This document shows positions 1 to 11,900 of a DNA stretch of 64,000 bases, in pieces. The DNA comes from Xenopus tropicalis (Eukaryota > Chordata > Amphibia > Anura > Pipidae): assembly GCF_000004195.4 (NCBI RefSeq), contig NC_030683.2, positions 84,655,410 to 84,719,409 on the forward strand. Reading direction: 5' to 3'. The number at the start of each line of letters is the position of its first letter. Within the stretch, counting starts at the first letter, position 1. Under the pieces are notes generated by a model. It was not told the DNA's origin and did no database searches. It was given only the letters and a program-made list of their open reading frames with translations. The translations under genes were made by a program, and so were the position numbers.

Positions 1-1775
1 CATGTTAAAAAACATAATCTCTCTATGTCAAAAATGGAAAAATATCCCTCTGAACTTGAAAGGAAATATAGCCTTCTACAAAATGATGATCTTTCCAAAA
101 TGTATTTATACTATTATAAATTTACCTCTTTTAATCAAGCACAAAGATATCAATAAGTTAAAATCAGCCCTCTTAGAATTCCTCTGGAAAGGTAAAGTTC
201 CTAAAATTGCGTTAAACAAATTGAACTATCACAAATCTTACGGTGGTCTGGATTTGTCTGATTTCAGATCCTTTAATCTATCAGCTTTAAGCCGTTATAT
301 AGTGGAATGGTTTTCAGAAAAGGATAAATTTACTAATCTACCTCTGGAACTTTTAACTAATTTGTGTGATAATATTTTGGAGCAAATACACAAACCTGTG
401 AAATTCCAACCGGCTGAAACTAAAGAGAATCCTTTATATAGAGATACGTTTGCAGTCTGGAAATTAATGCATAAATCGTATAAATCGAGTTATATATCAA
501 CTCCATATATACCCCTAGTGAAGATTTCGACATTATCCAGCTCATTTCACCCTCCTATGACTACCATCTGGAAACAAAAAGGAATAAAATACTGTATATA
601 AAAGACATTATTTCACCATCTTCCAACAAAATACTGGATTGGAAAGACTTCAGTAGTAAATTTCAAATATCTGAAAAAGAAAAACTATATTATCTTCAAA
701 TATCTCATTGGCTTCATCATCATAACCATCTAATCTCTTTGCCAAATTATAACTCACTACTTCTTACTGCTTTAGATGATCTGATGGTTTCTCAATCCCG
801 TAATAGAATTAGGTTCATACAAACTTCAGTATGGATCAACCCGTCTCTCAACTCTCATCCACTAGATTTGACTGCTAAAAAAATGGTCAGACTATCTTCA
901 TACAGAAATCTCCCTAGAAATTTTAACCGATTGTATAAAACATTATGACAAGCTCATACATACAGAAATCTGGGGGGAGCAAAACTATAGACTTATTCAT
1001 CTAGCTTATAAAGGTTTTAACTTTTCCTCAAAAAATAACAACCTCCTCAATAATTGTCCTAAATGTAGTACACCACTTACAAATATAATTCATCTACTAT
1101 GGGAATGCCCTCATATTAATAGTTTTTGGAAAGACGTCGAGAACCATCTAAAATCTACATTAGACTCTAAATACATGCTGACGCCAAAATCCGCTTTATT
1201 AAATTTCTCAGAAGACACAACGCAAGTGTCTCATCTATTTCAACCTAAATTTGGGAACATTTCCTATTCCATAAATTATCTAAATCTTATTTTAGCAGCA
1301 GCAAAGAGGACTATTCTTAAGAAATGGATAGATCGACATCCCCCTTTTATAGCTGAGGTTATTTCGGAGTTACAAGCTCTCTGTAAAAATTAAGCCATTG
1401 CTTTCAAATTTGGCAATATGAAAAATCGTACAAGATACTTAACTAAATGGAAAATCTTCATTAATACCCTTTCTCCCAAAGATAGATCTCATTTGGATTC
1501 AATTGTTTTCTTTCCATGAATAACTACAAACTTTACTAGCCTATATATAAGCAAATTCCAGTATAAATTTTAATCATCTGTTTATTAGTAATCTATGTTA
1601 TTCTATTATTTTTCAGTCATTTGCCAACTGTAAAATTGATTTGAAATGTGCATTTTACTAATTTGTTTATATTCTGTATCTTATTATTCCCTGTTGGGAT
1701 TTACTGGTTCTCTCATCGATTGTTGTAATTGTCTAATCAATAAACAATAAAATAATAAAAATAAAAAAAGAACAG
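1..1775 (+). mobile_element. Tx1/L1-clade LINE, 5'-truncated 3' part of ORF2
   Basis: Three broken frames follow one another. At 2-601 the block NLKGNIAFYKMMIFPKCIY and then LEFLWKGK...GGLDLSDF is typical of the region after the reverse transcriptase in L1/Tx1 ORF2. Further C-terminal pieces lie at 739-948 and 1175-1393 (CP...HLLWECP near 1080). The element ends in an A-rich AATAA repeat tail near 1740-1770. The 5' end is outside the window. Stops and frame changes show it is dead. Confidence 0.8.
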
Positions 1776-2036
1776 AAATATATATATATTAGTGTCTGCT
1801 TGCAATAGTTAATGCTAATTTGGGTCTTGTTTTTTTCTTTCTAAGTATTGCAAATTAGCAATACAGCTTGCCAATGGGTACGCAGAGACTTTCACACAGA
1901 GAGAACCAAGCTGGTTGGCCTGTTATTAGTTAAGGCAGTGTGGTAGTTAGTGTGCTTTGGCCACTTAATATATGATATGCTCTTTGTATATCGAGCAAGA
2001 TAAACCGTGGAGACAGAACAATAAATCACATTTACA

Positions 2037-2260
2037 GTACCGCCCATAATGTTTGGGACAAAGGCACATTTTTTTTTATTAAGGGGGGATGGGGGAGCTG
2101 TGTATAAAAAGTATTGTCATTTCTATGGTGAAACTAAATGTAATTAAATAACTTTAAATCATAGCCTGGAATGTGTACTTTAATAACATGAGATAAAATT
2201 TTTAAACTGTACTTGACTACAACACACAGTTAACACAAAGGGTGCCTCGGTGGTAGGATC
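2037..2260. mobile_element. Tc1/mariner-like end fragment
   Basis: The sequence cagtaccgcccataatgttt at 2037 resembles the conserved CAGT-GCCGTCCATAA-type termini of vertebrate Tc1-like elements. Only low-complexity AT-rich DNA follows, and I see no transposase. 1780-2036 holds nothing I recognise. Confidence 0.4.
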
Positions 2261-2401
2261 CCTGAGCTAAGAAAAAAATATTAGGAAGGGGTTAACAACT
2301 CTGTCTTTTAAATATTTTGCTATTAGTGCTAAAATAACTTGCATTGTTTACAAAATGGCACTCTGTAGTCATATTAGTCACAACCAGGAAGTGATGACAA
2401 G

Positions 2402-2670
2402 CAGGGGCGATTCTGGACATATCGCCGCCTGAGGCGGCTCCTGGATGACGCTCCCCACCCCCGCTCCCCAGCGCTTACCTTCTGAGTGCAGGAGCGGGTC
2501 CGGGGGTGGTGAGATCGCTAGTGCACTAGAAGAGCCGAATTTCCGGTTTAAAAACCGGAAATTCGGCTCTTAAAGTTACCAGGAGTGGCTTTTTGCCGCC
2601 CCTGGTAACTGGGGCGCTTCTGCCGCCTGAGGCGAGTTTCTCAACTCGCCTAATGGCAGAAGCGCCCCTG
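2402..2670. mobile_element. hAT-type MITE with 8-bp target duplication
   Basis: Starts CAGGGGCG and ends CGCCCCTG. It is flanked on both sides by ATGACAAG (2394-2401 and 2671-2678), a perfect 8-bp target-site duplication as made by hAT transposases. It contains short internal palindromes (cgcctgaggcg; ccggtttaaaaaccgg). It is non-coding. Confidence 0.85.
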
Positions 2671-2679
2671 ATGACAAGA

Positions 2680-3785
2680 GGTGTGGTGGCAAAATCCATT
2701 GAGAAAATGAGGAAGGGGGATCAAGGCCTTTGTTTTTATATATCATACTTGGGGTAAGTAGCATTTTGGGGAATGCTACATATCTCAAGCATGTAGCATT
2801 CACCATGTAGCTTAATATTGTTATTATTGCTGTTGCCCATGACTGGGGTACTCTGTGAATGTGGCATTGCTGCAAACATCAATATAACAGTAAGTTATGG
2901 ACAATATCAGTGTATCAGTAGCGTTTATGCTCAGTGGTCACAAACCACTGCCATTCAACCACTGATCAGTTGGTATTAATTTACTTTTTAAAATTAAAAT
3001 AATAGGATGAGCCTTGCCATGAACATCCATCAATAACTAGATTGCAGAAATTATACATAATCAGAAAGACATTTTTATAACGGTGTATGGAAGGAGTGTC
3101 ATTGTCTTACAGATGAACATATAGTAGGTACATCCATGATGAATTTTTCAATGCCAGCTGATTACAGGGAAGGGTGCCAGCGCACAGCAATGTAATGCAA
3201 ATAATAGGCACAATGCACCCTGTTTACACCTTTTATACAATTTGTGTGCCAAATACACACTCTGCTTACATAAGGTGGGCAACCTTCAATATTCCTATCT
3301 GTGTGCTTAGTTCTTTAAAAACGGTCTCAAGTTGGAAACCACAGTAGTAGAAGACCGGGAAAAGCCAAAATGTATACAAATGGGTCATATACCAAAAGGA
3401 GACAATTTTTTCATGGGGTAGTAAAGTAGTAGTGTAAAAAATGAGGACTGGCCTTTCCACAAAAGCTAGTGTAGTTTATTAATCCCACCCATCACACCCC
3501 TCAACTCCTGCAAACACTGTCATCAGGTAAAAGGTATAATTCTTTCTGCCCAAGGGGATCAGTTATCTCATATAAGTAATCTCCCTGTTACCCCTCACCT
3601 TTTGTCATCAAATGTTTTGTATTAGGCTTGAAAACCCCAACATACTGTTCTTCAACTTTGGCTTATTCTTCCGCTTCTTCTTCTTCTTAGCGCCCCCCAT
3701 TTTCTAAACGCTACTCCTCCTACAGTTTTAGGGGTACAATACCCAAACTCTCCACATATCTTCGCCCTATAGCGGAGCAGGTTGC
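2680..3785. other. Intergenic stretch without recognised gene
   Basis: AT-rich DNA with short open frames only. No splice-linked coding, RNA gene or repeat that I can name. Confidence 0.5.
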
Positions 3786-3789
3786 TTGT

Positions 3790-6165
3790 GCTTTTCTAAG
3801 CGGTTGTGCCCCCCGTCTTTTTGTGGCGCCGCTCCGAAGCCCCCCAATTTTCCCATTGACTTTGACAGGGAAGATTTTCAAACTGCTGCCACTCTTACAG
3901 CTTTGAAGCTACACCCCCCAAACTTGAATAACATAATCATGGGGTCACCCCGAATGAAGCAGCAACATTTGTTGGATGACCCCAAAGTGGGAGGGGCCAA
4001 CAACAGCCAATCAAATTTTAATCATTGACTTTAATGGGGAAATTGAAACTGTTGCCAATCTTACAGCTTTGAGGCTACGCTCCCCAAACTTGAATCACAT
4101 AGTCACGGGCTCAGCCTGAATGAAAATAGGATGATTATTGAATTCCCAAAAGTGGGCGGAGCTGTAAACCACCAATCAGATTTTACCTATTGATTTGGCG
4201 GAAATTCAACCTGCTGCCAGTCACAGTAATAACGTTGGGGTCCCCAAACTTTTTACACTTGGTCACTAGGGGACTGCAGTTTCAGGTTTGAAAAGTGGGC
4301 GGAGCCACCAACAGCCAATCAAATTTCACCTATTGATTTTTATTGGTTTGATGCCAGATTTTCCAAACTTTGCACAGGCAGTCACTGGGTGACTACACAT
4401 TCAGGTTTAAAAAAACAAACAAACAAACTGCAAAGTGGGAGGGGCCAACAGCAGCCAATCACATTGTACCCATTGACTTTTATGGGGAAATTGAAACTGC
4501 TGCCAAACTTACAGCTTTGAGGCTTCACTCCCCAAACTTGAATCACACAGTCATGGGCTCAGCCTGAATGAAAATATGATGATTGTTGGATGCCCAAAAG
4601 TGGGCGGAGATGTGAACAGCCAATCAGATTTTACCTATTGACTTGGCAGAAATCCAACCTGCTGCCATTCTCACAGTAATAACACCGGGGTCCCCAAACT
4701 TTGCAGAGTTAGGCACCAGGTAACTGTGGTTCAAGGTAAGAAAAAGTGGGCGGGGCCACCAACAGCCAATCAGAGTTTACCTATTGACTTTCAATGGGGA
4801 AATTCAAGCTGCTGCCATTCTCACAGTATTAACACCAGGGTCCTCAAACTTTTCACAGTTGGTCACTAGGGGACTGCAATTTTAGTTTTGAAAAGTGGGC
4901 GGAGCCACCAACAACCAATCAGATTTCACCTATTGATTTTTATTGGTTTGTTGCCAGGGTTCCCAAACTTTGCATAGTCAGACACTGGGTGACTACGCAT
5001 TTAAGGTTTTTTGTATTTTTGTAAGTGGGTGGAGCCACCAACAGCCAATCAGATTTTACCTATTGACTCTAAATGGGGAAATTCAACCTGCTGCCATTCT
5101 GACAGTATTAACACCAGGGTCCCCAAACTTTTCACAGTTGGTCACTAGAGGACTACAGTTTTAGTTTTGAAAAAGTGGGCAGGCCACCAACAGCCAATCA
5201 GATTTCACCTATTGAATTTTATTGGTTTGATGTCAGAGTTCGCAAACTTTGCACAGTCAGTCACTGCGTGACTTTGTACTCAAGGTTAGAAAAAGTGGGC
5301 AGGGCCACCAAAAGCCAATCACATTTCTTTCATTGTTTTCAGTGGGAAAATTTTAACTGCTGCCATTCTCACATGTTTAATGTCAGGGTCCCCAAACTTT
5401 GCACAATTGTCACTAGGTGACTATGTTCCAAGTTTAGAAAAGTGGGTGGGGGCAACAACAGCCAATCAGATTTCACCTATAGACTTCATATGTTTAAATT
5501 TAAACTGCGACCATTCTTTAAATATTAATACTAAGGTCTCCAGAGCTAGTCACCTGGTAACTGCAGTTCAGAGTTAGAAAAAGTGGGTGGAGCCAACAAC
5601 AGCCAATCAGATTTTACCTGTTGATTTTCAATGGGAAATTCAACCTGCTGCCATTCTCACATTATTAACACCAGGGTCACTAGGTCACTGCAGTTCAAAA
5701 ATAGGAAAAGTAGGTTGGGCCACTAACAGCCAATCAGATTTCATCCATTGAATTTTATTGGTTTAAATTTAAAATGCGGTCATTCTCACACTATTTATGC
5801 CAGGGTGCCCACTGTTTGTCACTGGGTGACTCAAGGTTAGAAAAAGTGGGCGGAACCACCAATCACAATTCACCTATTGACTTTTATTGGTTTAAATTTT
5901 TAATTGCTGCCGTTCTTTAACTATTAATCCTAGGGTCCCTAAACTTCGCATAGTTAGTCACTGGGTAACTGCAGTTCCAGGTTAGAAAAAGGGGGTGGAG
6001 CCACCAACCGCCAATCAGATGTCGTTGACTTTCAGTGGGGAAATTTAAGTTGCTGCCATTCAGACACTATTAAAACCAGGGTCCCCAAACTTTGCACAGT
6101 GGTTTTTACTGTATAACTGTGGTCCAAGGTTAGAGAAAGTGGGCAGAGCCCATTCAGTGACTTCA
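3790..6165. repeat. Degenerate tandem satellite, ~130-150-bp unit, ~15 copies
   Basis: Each unit has four landmarks in order: an aagtgggcggagcc-like GC motif, accaacagccaatcagattt (a CCAAT motif), ttgacttttattggtttg or tttaatggggaaattcaac, and ggtccccaaactttgcaca with ggtcactagg. The CCAAT block recurs near 4008, 4168, 4312, 4452, 4616, 4764, 4912, 5042, 5192, 5310, 5460, 5600, 5730, 5855 and 6005. Copies have diverged by substitution and small indels. Short open frames inside are chance. Confidence 0.85.
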
Positions 6166-6740
6166 TGTTTTTCAACCCAACATGAAGTTTGTTCTCAAAC
6201 TTCCCTTTCTAGTTGTGTTGTGTTATTTTCTGTCACCCATAAAAGTGGGTAGGCACTTTTATATGTTTCTTAAGCTTTGTGGTTTACACTTTTACAGAAA
6301 ACCTTTAAAAAGTAGTTTATTAAACTAGCAATTTGACCCATTGCTGGCTCCTATTGTGAAATGAGGATAGTTGGTGTACAGAGCACTATTTCTCTCCCTA
6401 CACTGAAACAGCTGAATTTCCAGTAGAAAAAAAACAGAAATTCAGATATTAATGTTACCTTGAGCAGCTTTTTGCCCGATTCAAATGTTGTCAAGTTGCC
6501 TAAATTGCACCAGCGTTGTTGCTTACAATAACCAATAAAATATATTCTAACTCACTGATTGAAACTAATTGCTAATTGGTGGATAATGACAAATGCATTT
6601 ACCCACCTCTGCTAGTAAATAGTATATGATTTTATATTTAGAATCCCCATAAGAACAACAGGTCACTTTAGTTTCAATTTTTCAGGAAGGAGAATGGATA
6701 CAAAAAAAACACATGAAAGCATCAATATTTTATCTGAAAA
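6166..6740. other. Spacer between satellite and NKAPD1 3' region
   Basis: AT-rich DNA with no gene visible. It precedes a possible distal NKAPD1 polyadenylation signal at 6745-6750 (minus strand). Confidence 0.4.
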
Positions 6741-7260
6741 AACATTTATTACTTGGCACCTCCCTGATCATTAACGTTCATATGATATAAGGAATGTTAG
6801 CTCAGAAGTCTGGAAGAAACATGGATTTGTAGTTGCAGGAACAGTTACAGCAGATAAAACAAAGGAATAGCAACAAAACAATCCAAAACAAATGTCATTT
6901 TTGGTCTGCACTTCTAGAATCACTTGACTGTGCTGCCAAGTTTTAAGGGGCATTCAGAGACTTTCTAGAAAACAGAAATGTCCAGCCCACAACCTGTTAC
7001 TTGCATCCCCATAGTTGGTTGCATCCCTATGAAACTATGGATTAAGAAGCTTTCACTTTTTTACGTCATTACAGTGCTACACTGTGCAAGATATAACATG
7101 ACGTACAGCAGGAAGCAGTAAATTCTGATTTCACAGAAACATAAAATAATCCAACTAAAAAGGCACCTATACTGCTGCCCACTCTGTCGATGAATGCTGG
7201 AGTGCAGAGTTGCTGCTGTAAGGCTAAAGCCCTGGGGCACTCAGATGTTACGCACATTCA

Positions 7261-7366
7261 GGGCTCTGGCACACGGGGAGATTAGTCGCCCGTGGCAAAA
7301 CTCCTTGTTCGCGGGCGACTAATCTCCCCGAGTTGCCTTCCCCCTGCCATCCCACCGACGAACATG
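7261..7366. mobile_element. MITE fragment, 'cacggggagattagtcgccc' family
   Basis: A short inverted repeat, cggggagattagtcgccc against gggcgactaatctccccg, with cgccatccc-type internal sequence. The duplicated locus at 54460-54490 has the same flanks joined without this block, so it is a discrete insertion. A larger relative lies at 50737-51034. Confidence 0.7.
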
Positions 7367-7538
7367 TAACAGTAAAGATAAAGGCACACAATGACTGGAA
7401 GAATCTTGGAGTAAAGAAGCATTTGAAAAGCTGCCACTTGGTGCCCAGTATAGCACAGCCAGGGTTCTCACAGCCCAACTGCAGCAATATGTGTGCCCAA
7501 GAAATAACATTTTCATATCAATCTGTGAATATTATAAA

Positions 7539-7829
7539 TAGGGATGCACTGAATGCATTTTTCCGGATTTGGTCGAAACACTGGACCCATTGTAAAGGAT
7601 TTGGCCGAATACCAAACAGAATCTGAATCCTAAGTAGCATATGCTAATTAGGTTTCAGAAGGGTTAAATCTGGCTGTGCGGAAATGTTTCAACTTGTTTT
7701 TACATGTATAAATGTCACGTGGTTTTTAGGATTCAGATCAGCCAGGACCATGGATTTGGCCGAATCCTGCTGAAAAAGGCAGAATCTTGGCTGAATACCG
7801 AACCAAATCCTGGATTCGGTGCATCTCTA
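7539..7829. mobile_element. hAT-like MITE (TAGGGATGCAC termini)
   Basis: Termini TAGGGATGCACTGAAT and ATTCGGTGCATCTCTA are inverted repeats. Flanks are attataaa (left) and gttacaat (right), a decayed 8-bp duplication. The duplicated locus near 54268 carries a single gttacaat-equivalent and no element, confirming insertion. Confidence 0.75.
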
Positions 7830-8952
7830 GTTACAATATGCTTTTAGATAAATCTAGAAATTACCCAGCACCAAAAAGTCATCATTTTAAATCTTGTTAG
7901 CTGATGAAGGATGAGTACAGCCTTTTAGAAAATAACACAGCGGTGTTTGATACTGCTGCAATTCTGTATGTAATGGGTGATGGCCTTAGTATCAGGACTA
8001 AGAACAGAAGTAATCTTAAGAAAACATAAAACTAGAGAAAATAACAAATACTGAGGCATAATGCCTCGCCATGTTCAGTGGCAGAATCTGCTGCATACAG
8101 GTAAGAATATAGTATTGGTTGTGGCATTAAACTTTTCCCACATATATTTGTAATATGTTAAAGTAGGAACTAAACAGTTAATAATAGGAGAACTGTGTAC
8201 AATGTTAACAAGCCAATAAGAAACAGTAACAAAAATATCTCTTCTTTTATACCTCCTCATTTATCATTTCACCCTGACGGTGACTCTTATTTAAACACTG
8301 GGTATTTAATAAAACTATTGTTACAGAGAGATACAAAATCTGCCTTCACATTCTGGAAGCAAGCATTTCTGATACTCTCTTTGAATTCATATAATTAAAC
8401 TGAAGAACAGCAGTTCCAAATAATTGCACTGTAATCTCATAAAATTGTTGGTCTCCTCGCCATAATATGTTTGCTTCCCCTCTGAATTCTAAATGTTCTC
8501 ACCACACAATACTTCACAAATGTGAACTATAAAATACACGTTAAGGTAAATTTAAGGATTCCCTCTATATACACTTTTTTTTTCCATACAATGGCTTAAA
8601 TATATGCTTGAATGCATACATGCATGGGTTAGGGAACCCATGATTAAGGAAACCCACTAATGTCCAGATAATTTGCTTCAGCTGGTTAAACATCGCCTGG
8701 TAAACCAGACAAGTGCTCAGCAGCAGCAATGCCTGAATAATGCTATCATCATGAACACTGAGGCTAACTACAGAAAGTTGCATTGGAAATTCTAGTGCTT
8801 GTAGAACTGTGGGCAGAATAGAATGGTGGGAAGAGTAGAACAGTGGGCAGAGTAGAACCAATGGAAGAGGAAAAACATATTGCACCTTGTGAAAAATCAC
8901 AAAGTTATTTAGCAAAATGTCAGTCTCATTTTATTGCTGGTACCCAGCATTA

Positions 8953-11900
8953 TCAGTCATCCTCATCAGAGCTATCTGACCCCTCATCTTTAGCCACTTT
9001 CCAGTTTGTCCGTCTACTTTTCCGCTCCACCTTGTCTGCATCCTTAGGCTTTGATCTGTGACGGTCTTTTCTGCGATGTCTTTTAGTCTGTCTGCTCTTA
9101 TGTTCCTCTGACTCAGCATCTTCTGTGCTGCTCATTTCATCACTGGAAGAGTCACTGTCCTGCCCAGATGAGCAGTGCTTTTTCCTCTGTGCCTTTTTTC
9201 TTGTCTTCTTCTTGCATTTAGACTTTTTCTGTTTCTCCGAGCTGTCGTCACTACTCTCACTATCGCTTGATGTTTCTGTTGACTTGTCCCGTTCTTTTTT
9301 CCGCTTTTTTAACTTTTTATGAGATCTCTTTTTTTGTTTTTTCTTGTGAGTCTTTTTGGACCTTTTCCGTTTGTGAGATTCCTGTTCCCTTTGTTCCTTT
9401 CGTCTTGTTTTCTCTTGCCCGTTTGTCTTCTTTTTTGGATTTTTTTCTTCTCCGCTGTTAGGAAATAAAATCATTAAATATAAATGAGATGAACTTCAAA
9501 TTGCTTTAAAGAGAAACTCATCACAATAAGTAAGGAAAGAAGCTTTTTTGCAGCCAGTATAACGCAAGGAAAAGCACTGCCTTCATAAATATGTATGACA
9601 TCATTTGTATTTATACATACACAAGTTGCTGTCATATTGCTTGACTAAGAGCAGTTTAATATATATTATTACTCTTCTACACTGAACTGTTGTCTATTTA
9701 GAATCGTTTTATGTTATATATTTCAGAAGTCAATTATGACCCCAGTGCAAGAGTACTAAGGGCTGCTATATTGTAAAATGCATTGAGCTAAGTTGAAGAG
9801 GAAGAGACTTTATTTTCTATGTGCTGCTGACTGTGGGAATATAAATAGGCTAACTTTGTTGCCGACTTTTAGTTGCCCTTCAACATGTAGAATCCATATG
9901 AAATGTAAGTAATTCAAGTCTAACTTTCGGTCTGTACCAGAACTTACCTGTCTGTATCAAATTCCTCAGGGTACAATTCTTTATACCCACTGTGACCCCA
10001 CCTATTAAGAGTCAGGGAGAAACACAAGTTAGCATGCATTATACATAACAGACTGTGGGGCACATGGGAAGAAGGTGGTATATTATAAAAATGATTTATT
10101 AGTACTTTAGTAACTACTAAAATGCTATAAAAGTAACAAAAAAGAAAACCACCCTAATATAAGTTGCTATTTCTTAGCGTGACTAACATTTTCAGATACA
10201 GGTATGATAGATACAGGACCTCTTATCCAGAATGCTTGGGACCTGGGGCTATGGATAAGAACATTAATTAAACCCAGCTAAATTGTTTTACCTCCAATTA
10301 GGGTTAATTATATCTTAGGCAGGATCAAGTAAAAGGTACTGTTTTATTATTACAAAATAAAAGGAAATCATATTTTAAAATGTTGGAGATGGCTTTCCTG
10401 TAATTTGATACTTTCTGGATAACAGATCCTTAACCTGTATTATAAACAGGCAACTAGTACTTCAGCATACACTTTGCTATGTTAATTCCAATATGTTTTG
10501 ATGTTTGAATTTTTCCTTATAAGTCTACCCTAAAATAGCACCAAAACTACATGAAAACCTGATTAAAAAAAAGAAAAGAAAAACAAAACATGTATCAAGG
10601 GTTTTGGTGCCCCACAAAACTGCACCTGCCCATCTGCAATTCCAGATTACAGAAAAACTATTCTAGGAGTACTAACTTGTAGTTTTGTAGTTGTAGTTTT
10701 CAAGGGTGCTCAGCTTTGCTCTGTCTATTTGCCTGACAAAGTTTGGTACATCTGACAAATGACAATGAGGGATTCCATTGTAGTGAGGAACTAGTCAGCA
10801 GGGCATTTTGGCCAAGCACAAAATATGTGCCACAGCTTTAGTGTGTATAGAAGAACAGAGCAAATCTTTTGCATTAATAAAATTATATAGCATTCAACAG
10901 TACAACCTGGCCTCATATTATGGAAACAACATAATGGAACTCTTGATGTACTTTGTGAAAGGAAATAATGTATTTATACTGAATATACCTATGATAAATG
11001 TTTAAGCAAGGAGAATCTCCCTGAAAGACTAGCATATAAACTTTGCCCCAACAGGAATTTTTGTAGCTGGTGGCTCAGCTGCACAGACCACTTAGGGTAA
11101 GCAACATCAGAAATAAATTATTAATACACAACCAAGCAAAGTCTCCTTATTTATACATTTTAATTTAAAGCATAGAGGAGTGAGAAAGTAGAGAACTGGG
11201 AAGCCAAAATTTATCAAATTTCCCAGGACATCTTCGGGCTTCGTAGGTTAGTTTGATCAAGGGGAGAATATTGTTAACCATTAATAGCCAGTCAGGGACA
11301 GTAGGGGCTTGGGACGCCATCCGCTTGATTAGCAAGTTTTTTTTGCATAAAAGAGGAGGGCCGTGCTAGTGACCTGGTCTTAAGTAGGGTTACTATATCA
11401 TCCACTAGGCCGAGCAAACAGACCTATGGGGAACGGAGGCCATGGAAGGCTATTTTGGTAATTATATAGTCGATCACTCCTTTCCAAAATATGAATGGGG
11501 ACAAGTCCAGACCATATGATAAAAGGAAGCTCCAACCCCCCAAGATTTAGGACATAGTGCATGATGGTTACTTCCCATTTTTCCAATCTAAGAAGAGTAA
11601 TTTATATTTAGTGAAGGAATTTAAATTGTATAAGCCAGTCCCTCAGTAACAAATAACATAAAACACTTAATGCAAACAGTAATGTCATTCAAAAATCTTT
11701 GCTGCCCGATGTAAATCCTTTGCAGAAAAGTCTTGTGTACTGATAATTTGTGTAGAATGTGACCCAGGTAAAAGCTTGTAGTGACCCACCTGTCAGGAAT
11801 ACTGGCCTCACACTCAGAATATTTTTTGTTCCAGGCACGAATACTCAGTGCATCCTGTCTCAATGTCACTGCAGGGTCTGCTCCACTTTTCACCTGGTCA

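Noticed and set aside
9125..9461. Plus-strand frames opposite the NKAPD1 last exon
   Set aside because: Antisense shadows of a Lys/Ser-rich exon, giving Phe/Leu/Ser-rich text.
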